The notes under the pieces were generated by a model. The model saw only the letters and a list, made by a program, of their open reading frames with translations. It searched no databases and was not told the DNA's origin. Positions 33,426-45,500 of a DNA stretch of 64,000 nt are shown here, piece by piece. Origin of the DNA: Coniferiporia sulphurascens (Eukaryota > Basidiomycota > Agaricomycetes > Hymenochaetales > Hymenochaetaceae); contig NBBA01000018.1 in assembly GCA_002794785.1 (NCBI GenBank), positions 806,001 through 870,000 on the forward strand, read 5' to 3'. The stretch's first letter is position 1; each line of letters starts with the position of its first letter. Position numbers and translations under genes: made by a program.

Positions 33426-36395
33426 ATGACTTTCGACTCCTCTGAAGTTCGCTCCAGCTCCGTCGCGGCTCTCTCCTCGACCACCTCCACCGCGACTCTC
33501 CCTGTTCACCCAGAGGCTTCGCTCCCCCTCCGCGTTCCTACTCCTAAGGATGAGGCTGCTGCCCGCGAGTTCGGCGCGCTCCTTGCCCAGGAAGGCCTCC
33601 TCCGCGACTTTGTCGTATCTTACAATGAGCTCGAGTCGTACAAGTCAGTATACACTTGGTTTCTTCACTAGCTCCGGACTCTTACATATTATTTCCAACT
33701 CTCTAGGTCTGGTGCACCGATTCCCTTGACGGGTGGTACCCTTACGCTCCCCGCAGTTGCCGCCGTTGCACGCTACCCGGGTCTCGTCTCCGACGCTATC
33801 GTACAGGCACTCGACGACCTTGCCGCTGACCCGGCTTTCGTTGCGGATCTCGAACGCTCCCGCCGCATCATCGACGATAAACTCGCCCAGAACAAGAGCA
33901 TCTACGGTGTCAGCACCGGCTTCGGTGGCAGTGGTAAATACTTGGTCTCCTTCAAAATCATTCTGAGGTGACGCTGACAACGCCTTATCTCAATAGCGGA
34001 CACCCGCACGCCCGAGTTCGATGCCCTTGGACTCGCGCTTCTGCAGCACCAGCACTCAGGTGTTCTCCCCTCTTCGCTTGCAACCACTGCAGATGCGAAC
34101 GCGTCCTCCTCTTCCAAGGAGGGTGTCTCCACCGGCCCGCTCCCGCTCTCCGCGCCTTTGTCTACACTCTCCATGCCCCCCACATGGACGCGCGCTGCAC
34201 TCCTCATCCGCCTAAACTCGCTCCTGCGCGGTCACTCTGCGGCGTCACTCCCGCTCGTGCGCTCCATGGCTGCGCTTCTCGCAAAGGGCATCACCCCTAT
34301 TGTGCCTCTGCGCGGCTCAATCAGTGCTAGCGGCGACTTGAGCCCGCTCAGCTACATCGCTGGTGCGCTCGTCGGTGAGCGCGGCATTTACTGCTGGGCG
34401 CCGTCCGCTGGCCCCTCCTCTTCGGCAACCGGCGCCGACGTCCAGGAAGACGGAGCATACTCTGGCATGCGCATCCTGCGCGCGCCTGACGCCCTCAAGG
34501 CCCACGGAATTGCGCCGATCTCACTTCGCCCGAAGGAGCACCTCGCTGTCCTAAACGGGACAGCATTCAGCTGCGGTCTGGCTGCGCTGTGTGTGGTACG
34601 TTTCAATTTACTTACCTCTTTCCATTTTTAGAAATTTTGTTACTAATCGATTTACTCGATCATTGTTCTGCAGGAGGAATCCCGTCAGATGGTGTTGTTA
34701 GGCACGGTGTGCACAGCCCTTGGCGTGGAGGCGATGCGCGGTTCAGCGGACAGCTTCTGCGAGTTCATTCAGCGCGTGCGGCCGCATCCCGGACAGGCAA
34801 GTTTTATTGGGTTTTCGCTTCGTTCTTCCAGTGTTCTTACGACAGTTGTGGGAAATTATAGGTTGAAAACGGTGCGCTTCTTGCTCACCTCCTGGCCCCG
34901 TCTTCGCTTGCGTCGCACCACTCCGAGCCTGTTTCCAACTCTGCTGCGGACAGTGGGAAGGATGCCATCCTCGCTGAGGCAGCAGAGGAGGAGACGATCG
35001 ATGCGGACGCGGGTACCCTCCGCCAGGACCGCTACCCCCTGCGCACCGCCCCCCAGTGGCTCGGACCGCAGGCGGAGCTCGTGCAGCGCGCGGCTGAGAT
35101 CATCAAGATTGAGTGCAACTCGAGTGCGTTGGATTTTCATTTTAGATTACCGCTTTTAGTCGGCACCTTATTTACTAACACCGATGTTCTTCACTACTCG
35201 CAGCCACCGACAACCCCCTGATCGACCCCGAAACTGGCATTGTGCACCACGGTGGCAACTTCCAGGCGATGGCTGTCACCACCGCGATGGAGCCCCTGCG
35301 CCTTGCGCTGTTCCACGTTGGCAAGCTGCTCTTCGCTCAGAGCACGGAGCTCCTCAACTCGAGCATGAACGGTGGTCTTGCAGGCAACTTGGCTGGTGCG
35401 CATACACCTTCTGATCTGCCGAGTATCGCATACTGACCATGCATTGCAGCTACGGACCCGTCGTTGAACTTCTTCGGCAAGGGGCTTGACATTGCCCAGG
35501 CGGCGTACGTCGCTGAGCTTGCATACCTCGCGAACCCTGTTTCGACCGGTGTGCAGAGTGCGGAGATGCACAACCAGGCGGTCAAGTAAGCTTTACTTCT
35601 CTTCAATTCTGATTAATGGAATACTGATTGGCTCTTGATTTGATTAGCTCGCTCGCTTTGATCTCGGCGCGCTACACTATCCAGGCGCTCGATGTCCTCC
35701 AGATCCTCACTGCGAGCTACCTTCTCCTGCTCTGCCAGGCTGTCGATCTCCGTGCGCTCCAGATCCGCCTTGAGGCTGAGATACGCCAGGTCGTGTCGCG
35801 CCTCCTTTCAGCCCACTTCGGGGATGTATACGTCCAATTCAACGAGACCTCTGGAGAGGACGCGAAGAAGGTCGCCGACGCCGTCTGGAGCACATTCGAC
35901 AGCTCTTCGGGTATGGACTCCTACCCGCGCACTGAGAAGGCCGCGCGCGCCAGCACCCAGCCGCTCATCGACTTCCTCGTCTCGCCCTCCGCTGCGTCTT
36001 CCTCCTCAGCGGCACTTGCGCGTCTCCCAGAATTCCAGCGCGCTCTGAGCTCCGCGCTGTACGACTCGCACTCGGCACTCACGCGTGCCTTCTTGTGCGA
36101 CACGTCTGCACCTGGTGCGCCAGACTACCTGCCCGCGTTGCCACTGCTCGGCCGCACCCGCGCTGTGTACACGTTCATCCGTGGACCGGCGGAGAGCGGT
36201 GGACTCGGTATTGGTATGCACGGCCGTGAGAACTTGTCGAAGTTCGCGGGCGGATTGAGCCGCGGTGCGTGGGAGGATGAGCGCGCGCCGGAGGAACGCG
36301 GCAGGACCGTTGGTGGAGAGGTCAGTGTGATCTATGAGGCGATCCGCGATGGCAAGATGGCCGGTGTCCTCGTGGGCATGTTCGAGCACGCATAA
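33426..36395 (+). CDS. PAL: Phenylalanine ammonia-lyase (PAL, probably PAL/TAL)
   Basis: The enzyme deaminates L-phenylalanine to trans-cinnamate and ammonia, using the self-made MIO cofactor. Eight exons were traced: 33426-33643, 33707-33933, 33997-34595, 34674-34796, 34862-35123, 35204-35395, 35450-35585 and 35648-36395, all in phase. The intron at 34797-34861 has a GC donor (GGACAG|GCAAGT). Key motifs: the Tyr loop [17 protein letters not shown]; the MIO triad Ala-Ser-Gly in [59 protein letters not shown]; and [18 protein letters not shown]. The substrate-selecting pair is His-Gln in [12 protein letters not shown], as in red-yeast PAL, which also uses tyrosine, so dual activity is inferred. 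The fungal C-terminal shielding domain is complete and ends VGMFEHA. A TATA box and a pyrimidine-rich leader precede it. Confidence 0.97.
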
Positions 36396-36761
36396 AACCT
36401 CCTTCTCTCTCAGTTACCATTGGGAAGAGTCGCTCTCGTGCCCTCTTTCTTTGTCCCACTTTCTCTTTAGCTGAAGAATCTCATGGATGGGTAGAATTGC
36501 CGGAAGGGTTTTCGGATTTAAATATATGCTAGATCTCCATTTTCTTTCCTCACATCTTTCTCCTCATCCTCATCCTTATTCTCCTCATCCTCACGCCTTT
36601 CCCTATTGCCTAATTATGCCTTCACCGCCATACATATGCCCGCACCGTGCCTCCCTCGTCCAAACTGCTGTTGTTGTTGTGCTCTAGTGTACTGAGGACG
36701 CGACGCTCCCGTCCTGCACTCTAATCGTTGTCTGTACATAGATACGCATCGTTTTCTTTTC

Positions 36762-36793
<32 letters not shown>

Positions 36794-38788
36794 TGTCATC
36801 CCCTGTCCTCCTATCTTGGAGTGGCCCGCACCCAATGAGGTGCTCTGTTTATAGTAGAAACGGAACGAAAAAAAAATTGAATTCTATGATTTTTGTTATA
36901 CCATCTTGCTTGTCCTTTTGTTTTGTCGGGAATGCGTTTGAGTTGGGAACTTGTACCTTGGAAGTGGGAGTGGAATCTCAAGGACTTTAATTCAGGGATT
37001 AACCAAAGCTGAGTCTAATTTAGTAAATGATTTGATTTGATTGCTACTACACTGTACGGCGCCTGTAGTTGCGATATTGATACAGTAAGCTAAAAAAAAA
37101 TACTGCCGACGCTATTTCTGGAGAGGAGAGGAGAAATCAGTCTTGGCGTTGCTTTTTTTTTCTTTTTCTTGAAATGATTCTTCAGCGAGTCAGCGTCGGA
37201 CTGACAATGGTCCATCGGGAGTCGGGACCTTCAAATTGGGGATGATCTATCCGATCAGTCACAGGCCCAGCTGGCAGCGGGCGACGGGCGACGGGCGACG
37301 GGCATTACTAATGTAATGTAATGTACCAACATCAATCAAACTATCAATTTGCTATCAATGTTTTACATTATATGCTGACTCGAATTTATTGATTTATTTT
37401 ACTGTTTGGAGGGATACGCGGTGGATATCATTGTTAGAGTGCGCCGCGCCCGAGCCTTGGTCGAGCCGTTGACTCGCGTCGAACAGGATTCAGGATTCAG
37501 AAATTAGAATTTAGCAATTTAATTTGTTTTGACTTGACTTGACTCGACTCGCTGCTCCGAGTCGTTGAGGCTGTTCCGTGTCACGTATCATCATCGTACA
37601 TGCATAATGCGATTCACTGGCACCGTTTTGGTTATTCGATATTTCATATACTGCCGTTTTGCATGACTCACGTCTAACTATGTCAAATAGCTTTATTGCA
37701 TCATGACTCGGATACCAGTGGGAGATGGGGTTGAAAAAAGGTACAGCAGCAGTGCGGCCGCCGCAATCACGGTCGTGCGGGCTCCAACCTCGAACTTCAG
37801 ATTGGTATACAATCGGGCGATCATCGATCATTCATTCCGTTGACGGGCAGTGATGTTCTGGCGACTATACCGCTCCCGCCGCCCCAGGCCGGCGAGTACC
37901 TTTTTCGTAAAAGCCTGAGTCGAGTCGTCTTCTCAGGCTGCGACATTTGAATACGCCACCCCGTTCTATTCAGGGGCATCAAAAGATTCTCCCCCACTGC
38001 ACAATCTCATCCGTGTCGTGTGAGTAAGTACGAGTATATGGATGGGTTGGTGCCCGTGCGGCCGCCGTTGCTACCGTATAGCGTGGGTGTAGGTGGACTG
38101 TTAAAAGGCTGTGGCGTTTGGGTCTGTTCGGATTCGGGTTCTAGGCGCGAACTCACTGTGCGACTTGAACGTAGCCCTGCCAGTGGTAGGGAAGTCTGGT
38201 CTGTCTGGACCTTTGGACATCTGGACTACTGTAGTTAGTAGCCTGAGTGAGCTTCGGAGGTTACATGCGCTGGCTTCCCCGCGCCGCGCCTGACCGCCGA
38301 GCCCCGCAGTATTGGTTCAGCCAGTTGTAGTAAACTGTATTCAAATGATCTTGAACTCCGATAACGGATAATCGGGCCTTCTGCCTGGGTAACTTGAACC
38401 TGAGCTTATATATGGGTCCCAGGGTGCGGGCGGGTGCGGTGCATATACATGTATATCCCACAAGTGCCTGAAATCAGTGTGTCGACTTCTAATCATGCGA
38501 GTCGTTGCCTGCTAGTGTGCTTCAAGTTCAAGTTTCAAGTTCAAGTTCAAGGTTTAGAACCGTGACTGCAGATTCCAGACTCAGACTCGGACTCGGAGGG
38601 GACCCGCCGAAACCAGTGAGGTCTGAAATCCGAGTTTCAAAAGGCAAGATACACTTGGCGTTCCGAATGACTTGTTTGATCATGCGTATTGAAGCCTGCA
38701 TAATACCTGTGCTGTGCAACTGTGCGCTGTGCGGCGGACATTAACCGAGTAACTTCAAGTTGTACACCGTTAATGGTGGGAGATTTTC
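36396..38788. other. PAL 3' flank and spacer; simple repeats, no gene seen
   Basis: This contains the PAL 3' UTR, a (CT)n microsatellite at about 36761-36794, a tandem GCGACGG minisatellite at about 37277-37303, ATGTA/TAATG repeats near 37310-37330 and a TTCAAG-type repeat near 38522-38552. No coding signal was recognised. Confidence 0.55.
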
Positions 38789-38804
38789 GTCCCTTGTACT
38801 ATTT
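38789..38804. repeat. Target-site duplication of LINE copy 2 (3' side of element)
   Basis: GTCCCTTGTACTATTT occurs here, next to the element's poly(T) (poly(A) on the minus strand), and again at 42500-42515. Confidence 0.94.
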
Positions 38805-38866
38805 TTTTTTTTTTTTTTAAGTGCATTTCTATAGTGCGTCATGACTATCTAGTACAAAATACGCTC

Positions 38867-38886
38867 CAGGGGCCTTTAGGCCCCTG
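38867..38886 (-). other. Conserved 3'-UTR hairpin of the LINE family (copy 2)
   Basis: This is the same 20-base palindrome as at 26166-26185, read on the minus strand, in the same place relative to the poly(A). Confidence 0.6.
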
Positions 38887-38995
38887 TATTGTGTGAGATG
38901 GTAGTTGGTATAGAAGGAACAATAGTGACGGGAAGCCGAAGGCTTAGATGGGGGCTGGAAAGGGACCAGTAGATGTGAGAAATGTGGTGTCTGGC

Positions 38996-41900
38996 TCAAT
39001 TGCCTATGGCGTAACCTTGGTCAGACATATGAACCACAGTGGGGCCGCCCGGATCAAAGATGAGGATGGGTTCCGCCTCGAAGGCGGGGTGAGAGTCGAG
39101 GAAAGATGCCAAAATTGGGAGACCATCTTTAGAAAACCATTGGGCTTCGGTGGATGGTATGGGGGTCTTCCACACTGCGCGACGGGCGGGGAGGGTATTC
39201 GGGCAGGAGAGCAAGAGATGTGCTCGAGTCTCAGGAACGTGGCAGAAAGGGCACATGGGGTCGCGTCCCGGAATTCGTCCAAAGTATGCGCCAAAACCGG
39301 CGTGGCCTAGGAGTGTCCGGAAAACCTTGCATTTAGTGCGACGACCGAGTGTGAGGTTCTGCATGAGGGGAGACGGCTTGGTAGAGGGGTTGAGTGTGGA
39401 GCCCATAGAGTGAGCATCTGACGTCCCTCTGGATTTGCGACAGGCAGACGCCCAGTCGGCTTTCCATTGAATAAGTGCCGTAGAGGAGGCAGCTTCGCGA
39501 AGGAAGCGTATGGTAGGCGGGAACGGTACCGTGTCCGGGGGGGGGTTGTCCGCAATGCCGCAGGCGAGGACATCAGCAAATTCATTGCCTTCCACGTCCG
39601 AGTGTCCCGGGACCCAGTGTAGATGAAAAAAGACAGCTGGGAACCGCTTGGTAGCGATTTTGAGACATTTCCGAATGAGGAGGGCGACATTAACGCCTGG
39701 GGCCGGGCGAGGGTTGGCGATGAGGGTGAGGGCCACTTTGCAATCAGTGTAGATCTCCACCTGGGTAACATCTGGGTGTAGGTCGTAGGAGTAGGCCAGA
39801 AGCCAGGCGGCATCGGCTAGGGCGGTAAGTTCGCAGTCTGTGGCGTGGACTGAAGAGCCAAGATATGTTTCGCGTGTGAGGACTGACTCGCCGCAATAAA
39901 ACCAGACGCCAGCAGCTCCGCCGGCATAGGAAGAGGGGGACGTTCCTTTACGGGAACCGTCGGTGTAGATGAGAAGGCGCGTGGGGACGTCCTTCAGCCG
40001 GTCAATAAGACCATGATGTGACTGAATGAGCGCCTCCCGGGCTTCTTGAGAGTGGTCAATCGCCTGGTCGATGCTAACGTGTCGCAAAGGTGACAACGCG
40101 ATCCACGGCGGGCGAGTGTATCGGGGGACTCGTTCGCACCCCGGTGGAACCCGGTTAACGAACGAGGTGGTAATGGCTCCGTTACGGGCGGTACGTAAAG
40201 GTAGGAGGGTGTGCGTGGTAGTAAGATACCGAATAGCAGCACGAGACTTGGTGCGCTCTAGGCGAAGTGGGATGGGCAGAATGGATGCAAGGACCTCGGA
40301 GGGGCCGCGTGGGGACGTGCGCCAGGATCCAAGTATACGGCGGCACGCCGCGGACTGTACCAGGGTCATCTTATCACATTTGCCTTTTTGCCGTTTGCCC
40401 GTGAACCAGAGGGGAGATCCCCATAGTAGAACCGGCAGTATGCACCCAATGTAGAGACGTCGAAGGTGTAGCGGGTCTAGGCCGCGTAAAGTGTTGCCTA
40501 GGAGTTCCAGGGCACGGAGGGAAGACATGGCTTTGAAGCACATGTGTTGAACGTGTACCGTAAACAGCAGTTGCGCGTCGAAAAAGATACCCAACCAGCG
40601 TAGAGGCCGGGAGGGCACTATGCGAAGGGGTCGAAGACCCTGGCGCGGCAGGTGTATAGGGTAGATGAGGGAGTCTTCGCATAGGTCATGCCGGCGGGTC
40701 CAATGGATGAGCTCGGATTTGTCATCGTCCAGGGAGAGGCCGAGAGCACGACATGCGGCAGAGAAGGAGAGGTAGGCCTGCTCGAGACGCGCGACATTGG
40801 TCGCAATGGAGCTCGAGGAGGTGGTGAGGAGGTGGTCGTCCACGTAGGCACGGACAAACACGAGAGGGTCGGAAGCCTGTAGAGAGGTGAGAAGGCTAGT
40901 CGCGAATAGTGCAGACAGTATAGGGGAGATGGGAGAGCCCTGTGGGACCCCCATATCAGGTATGGGGGTGAGCGTGTCGGTGAACCTGTCAAAAGACAGG
41001 GCGACGCGGCAATCAGAAACAAAGGACATGACCCAAGATACGAGGAGAGGGGGGAACCCTAATTCAATGAGGACGGCGCGCAGACGGGGGTGTTGAACGG
41101 ATGGGAAGAAACCAGCCACGTCCACCACAAGCGCGGTGGTGACATGGTGTCGTGCCCAGGCAGATTCAATTTCGTTGACGAGGTCAGAGGTGGCATCCAA
41201 AACGCCCGACTTTTGCCGGGTACCGAATTGGGAGGGGGGGAGGGCACCTAGTTCGTTGGCAATGAACTGGATGCGGTTGGCGATGATCTTCTCGAGTAAT
41301 TTGCCAAGGGTCTCCTCGAGAGTGATGGGGCGGTATGCGTTGAGCGCGGTGGGGTCTTTCTTATTGAGTTTACGGAGCATCACCACCTTCGCGTCCTTCC
41401 ACGGACGGGGGTGGTGTCCAGCATCCAGGCACTCATTATAAAGCGCGAGGAGTGGAACACTATGGGCGGCGTGCAGGCTTTTAAGGGCCTGGTAGCCAAC
41501 CCCGGTAATGCCCGGAGCACTCGAATTGGAAGTGAGATTGAGGGCGCGGTCCAGCTCTTCCATGAGGATGGGGTGGTTGCGCATAGGGCGGGCGCCGACG
41601 AAAGAATACGTCGGGGGGAGGGCGGCGGACGGTTGGGTACCGAAGTACTTTGACCGGAAGGCAGATGCCTTCTCCGCAGGAGAGTTCGCAGTGGATTGAC
41701 CGGACACCAGCGCTGGGATGGGGGCACGTCGCGTGCCCATTGCCCATTTTGCCATTGGCCAGATTTTGTCTGGCTTGACAGAAGTGGTGAACGAGTCAGC
41801 CCAGTTGCGTTTAGTGCGGCGAAAAATACCGGCCGACTGACGCCGGAGCACGGTACGCGTCGCCGGGGTAGCTCCGCGCAAAGCAGCCAAGTGAGCACGG

Positions 41901-42460
41901 CACGAGGAGTCCCACCACTTGACCTTGTGGCCCCCTGCCTTCGAAGAAGACGGGGGGTGTGAGGTGTCCGTGGCGAGGACCAAAGCAGCGTGAATAGCGG
42001 CCACCTTGACGTCAAGGAGTTGGGGCGTGGCGCCTGAGAGGGCGAAGGCAGCAGAGAGGGGTGCATCGAGAGCTTCCAACCATTCAGTAGAGAGCGAGTC
42101 ATCATACCGTGGGCGGAGGAAGGGGTCAATGAACGGCTCAGAAGAGGTGGGGACAGACCATGTGATAACAGCATGGTCGGATCCGGACGGGGTATCCCAG
42201 GATCGTGTCCAGGAATCGCCCAAAACGAGGTCTTCTAAAGATGGGGAAGCCCACGCGAGGTCGATAACGGATTCTGTGAACTGGGTAGAAGGGCGTCTCC
42301 GGGTATCGAAGCCCGGTAGGTTCAGGAGGTGCATGGCATGTGAGGCAGCCCAGTGTTCTAGGGGGCGGGCTTTTTGCTCATCGCTCGTAGAGTGGGTGCC
42401 GTGGTCCCAGTGGATAGAGTGGAGATTGAAGTCCCCAGCAACCAGCCAGTGTGCACGCAA
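38996..42460 (-). CDS. LINE copy 2 ORF2: endonuclease (partial)-reverse transcriptase-RNase H, open
   Basis: An uninterrupted frame of 1,154 codons. The ATG at 42460 is only the first Met after the truncation, not the native start. It reads WLVAGDFNLHSIHWDHG, then the end of the endonuclease (GSDHAVITW), reverse transcriptase (AYRPITLEETLGKLLEKII, MGVPQGSPISPILSALF, YVDD at about 40836-40847), RNase H (LLIYTDGSRKGTSPSS, ATDCELTALADA, WVPGHSDVEGNEFAD) and a C-terminal CPFC...LLLSCP zinc motif. Without the first part of the endonuclease it should not move by itself, but its open frame indicates a recent insertion. Many Arg codons here are Cys codons in copy 1. Confidence 0.93.
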   Translation of the reverse strand: MRAHWLVAGDFNLHSIHWDHGTHSTSDEQKARPLEHWAASHAMHLLNLPGFDTRRRPSTQFTESVIDLAWASPSLEDLVLGDSWTRSWDTPSGSDHAVITWSVPTSSEPFIDPFLRPRYDDSLSTEWLEALDAPLSAAFALSGATPQLLDVKVAAIHAALVLATDTSHPPSSSKAGGHKVKWWDSSCRAHLAALRGATPATRTVLRRQSAGIFRRTKRNWADSFTTSVKPDKIWPMAKWAMGTRRAPIPALVSGQSTANSPAEKASAFRSKYFGTQPSAALPPTYSFVGARPMRNHPILMEELDRALNLTSNSSAPGITGVGYQALKSLHAAHSVPLLALYNECLDAGHHPRPWKDAKVVMLRKLNKKDPTALNAYRPITLEETLGKLLEKIIANRIQFIANELGALPPSQFGTRQKSGVLDATSDLVNEIESAWARHHVTTALVVDVAGFFPSVQHPRLRAVLIELGFPPLLVSWVMSFVSDCRVALSFDRFTDTLTPIPDMGVPQGSPISPILSALFATSLLTSLQASDPLVFVRAYVDDHLLTTSSSSIATNVARLEQAYLSFSAACRALGLSLDDDKSELIHWTRRHDLCEDSLIYPIHLPRQGLRPLRIVPSRPLRWLGIFFDAQLLFTVHVQHMCFKAMSSLRALELLGNTLRGLDPLHLRRLYIGCILPVLLWGSPLWFTGKRQKGKCDKMTLVQSAACRRILGSWRTSPRGPSEVLASILPIPLRLERTKSRAAIRYLTTTHTLLPLRTARNGAITTSFVNRVPPGCERVPRYTRPPWIALSPLRHVSIDQAIDHSQEAREALIQSHHGLIDRLKDVPTRLLIYTDGSRKGTSPSSYAGGAAGVWFYCGESVLTRETYLGSSVHATDCELTALADAAWLLAYSYDLHPDVTQVEIYTDCKVALTLIANPRPAPGVNVALLIRKCLKIATKRFPAVFFHLHWVPGHSDVEGNEFADVLACGIADNPPPDTVPFPPTIRFLREAASSTALIQWKADWASACRKSRGTSDAHSMGSTLNPSTKPSPLMQNLTLGRRTKCKVFRTLLGHAGFGAYFGRIPGRDPMCPFCHVPETRAHLLLSCPNTLPARRAVWKTPIPSTEAQWFSKDGLPILASFLDSHPAFEAEPILIFDPGGPTVVHMSDQGYAIGN

Positions 42461-42499
42461 GGGGAGCTCGAGAAGAGCAAGCGAGGAGATGGTTTCTTT

Positions 42500-42515
42500 G
42501 TCCCTTGTACTATTT
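42500..42515. repeat. Target-site duplication of LINE copy 2 (5' side of element)
   Basis: This is the second copy of GTCCCTTGTACTATTT (see 38789-38804). It defines the truncated 5' end of the element at 42499. Confidence 0.94.
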
Positions 42516-45500
42516 CTGAAGCGGAATTTTTTTCAAGTCCGTTTCTTGTTGCACAGCCACGAGTTTCGAAAAATTGATAGGAACCATTCGGATCATTTTA
42601 TTAGTAATCAGTGACTCCCTGGGCGGGGTCCCGACGCAGAACTACTTGTTCACTGCAATACGGTTATTGACGCTCGGGGGCGGTCATTAGCGTTTGACAC
42701 TAATACTGATACTGATACTGATACGGTACGCTGTGCGGAGGCTCAAGTATTGTATGAATTTTTTTTGATGCCTTATGGCGGTGTACTACATTCACGATTA
42801 TATTGACGTAGTGTAATGATCAGCGAATTGAGATATCTGCGTTTGCTGGTCCCGAAAGCTTCAAGTGCAAGTCGCTATTGAAGGTATCCAGCCTAGGCGG
42901 GTATCAATTCGCGAGAACTTACGATCTTCGCCGCCGTGTCGCATCGTAAATACTTACTTACTATTGTCGCCAAATACGTTCTCGAAGTCATGCCAGAAGA
43001 AGCCTTATCGAACATTAGACGCTTGCTTAGCCCCGGCCCTTGTATAGCCTGTGGCGTATCTGCCGCTGTTTCCTTCTACATGAGTGACTCGGGCTAGAAT
43101 GAAAGAAGCTGAGAACACTTCTAACAGCTCGCCCACGAGGAGGGATATCGGCCTAGTAGTAGTCACGGAGGTAGAAGCGAGCCAGCGATTTAGAGGCATA
43201 GCGCAGGTACGTCCGTACGTAAGTACCGTACAAACTCTCCGAGTTCTTCCGCCCTCGAGCCCGCCAAAAAAATGTTAGCGCGTTTACTAAACCAACTGAA
43301 TTGAATTGACCCCGAATTTTCCTGGCCCAGAAAAAGACGTAACTCGGAAGGCGGGGCGATAAATATGTATACAAGTTTATCCTTCCCGTATGTATGTAAT
43401 GTCACGCGCCGTCGCACATGTGTACGAAGTAGTTAAGTTTTGTACACCTAGGCGGATGCTCCCAATGCGCAATATCGTACTAGCGAGGCGGGGTTCGTGA
43501 CCGCCCGCCACCCGGGCGGAGCTTGCGCGGACGCTAATAGTCACGTAAGTCCAACTCGGACGACATTCGACGGTTTATTAGGCGTGTTTCGGGAGCCATT
43601 TTTGTGTCCAGACACAGGCGTATGCAGACTTTAGAGCGCTCGCTTAGTCGACCCGAAAAAGTCCAGAACAGCGACTGTACTTTGCTGAGAATCGAAGCCA
43701 GCGAGGTGCGGAATCCATGTTTATGACAATGAGCGCTTAGGTCATCATTCCTTGAGTTCCGAGGCTCACTCCATGGTGCGGCCCCAGTCTCCGCCGTCCC
43801 GTGAGCTCGAGCAGTGTGATTTGACGACTATTAATGACGAATGCGGGATTCAGTCCGCTGGGCGAGACAAAGCACGTAATCAAGTAATTAATATATTGGG
43901 GGCCGAAGCCCTCCAGTTATTACAGACTTGAAGGAGGCGGACAAGTGGTAAGCAAATGACGCCACTTTCACATCGGAGAAGTTCGCGGAGATTGAAAATT
44001 CATCCGCCGAAGAATGCCGAAGCGCACCGTGTGGCTCGACGCCGTAACACGCCCCACTTCGTGAGTCCGCGAACGGGCCTCAATTCCAATTGGTCGCGAG
44101 AAAAAAATAGGAGAAATCGCACAAAACTACATGCACGCCTTGCCCAAGTAATTCCTTCATGTATTTAAGCGAGTAACAGGTCCTTTTAGCTCATTCAGGC
44201 ATGATTCCACTGTAACTTTTTCCGACATCCATAACCCTCCAAGTACTATGCGTACGAATAGATGAATGCCCCGCAAAGGCACGGAGTCTATGTAGGTCAC
44301 TTACCCTGGACTTCGGGCGCATCTCGACTGCGCCGTGCGCACTTTCTCCGTGCTATGATGTACACCCTGACGTTCGTGCAGACGGTCTCGGAAGAGCGTT
44401 ACTGTGTCCCCCCGAGCACCTCAAGTAAATTCCATATTCTCAGACCTGCGTCTGATGGAGTGGGAGATACTCTATAAGGATAAGGATTGAAATGTGTGAT
44501 CATCTTGGCCAAGGGGAAGAAATGGAAAGACGGATGGTTTTCGCATCAATGTTGAACCCTGAGAATCTGCGATTCCGACAACCAGACGGTACTCTGTCTT
44601 CGGCATCGAGTGCCGTATACCTACATCATTGGCTGTTTTACGCGCGCTTCCCGCCGGTTGCCTCCGTGGGACCTTCGAGAGTCATACCTCTAACCACTAA
44701 ATCAAGATAACAGGTGCAATAATTTCTTTGACGCCTTCAATTTGACATACATACTGGTAGAACATCATTAGGAGCGCGTTCGAGTACTTTCAGAGTATGA
44801 AGATCGTAACTCTTGAGAATCGGCATGACCTATATAGGGGTAATAAGACCAGGCATTACTTGGCGTGGTCAACGAATGATGAGTACACACATAGCTTTTT
44901 TTAGACTGTACCTAGACGTTGAAGAAGTGTGTTCTATTAGTACTATTACTACCCCAAAATGAACCCGTTACGGACATGCACGTTGTACGAGGGCCTGAGG
45001 AGATAACGCAGTACGTAGACTATTTGGCAGATACCACCTCTTCTTGATCCGGCTTACGAGCTTGTTGATGGTCTCCTTCTCATGTTAAGGATAACGTATC
45101 CCCTTGATCAATAGCCCCGCCTACGCCGATGCCCGACCTAACCTAGCCTTTCGTGGATGATAAAAGCGGAATCCGTAAGTTCCATTAGCTGCGTTTACCC
45201 GAACGAAACCGCTGACGGTTGGACATAGTATGTATGCACACAGGAAACTTCATGGGCACCATAATGGAAGAACCGTAAATCTCGGGTATCGTTGCAAAAA
45301 CGTTCTTGTACAACGTGTGCTAGATAGCCGAAACAAATTTGGCAAAGAATACTGATTCCTCGCTTCCATTTTTACGGACATCTGTGTGGGTTTGTTGACT
45401 TTGTGCCGTTTCCATTGTAATTTCTTTCCCTACCAAATACATATGGATGGGATACTATTAAAATTCGGATTCATTTCTTTATACATCACGGTCCTTGATG

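Larger units (their letters stand above)
38805..42499 (-). mobile_element. Non-LTR retrotransposon (same LINE family), copy 2, 5'-truncated
   Basis: The 3.7-kb insertion is bounded by the 16-base duplication GTCCCTTGTACTATTT, with its poly(A) tail as T's at 38805-38818. The first base retained lies inside the endonuclease region. The missing 5' part is typical of incomplete target-primed reverse transcription. It shares the ORF2 sequence, the 3' UTR and the 3' hairpin with copy 1, but has neither the solo LTR nor the stop. Confidence 0.95.

Noticed and set aside
37277..38552. GCGACGG and TTCAAG repeats as telomere-like or CRISPR-like arrays
   Set aside because: They are short, contiguous simple repeats without unique spacers, unlike CRISPR arrays, and do not match a TTAGGG telomere unit.
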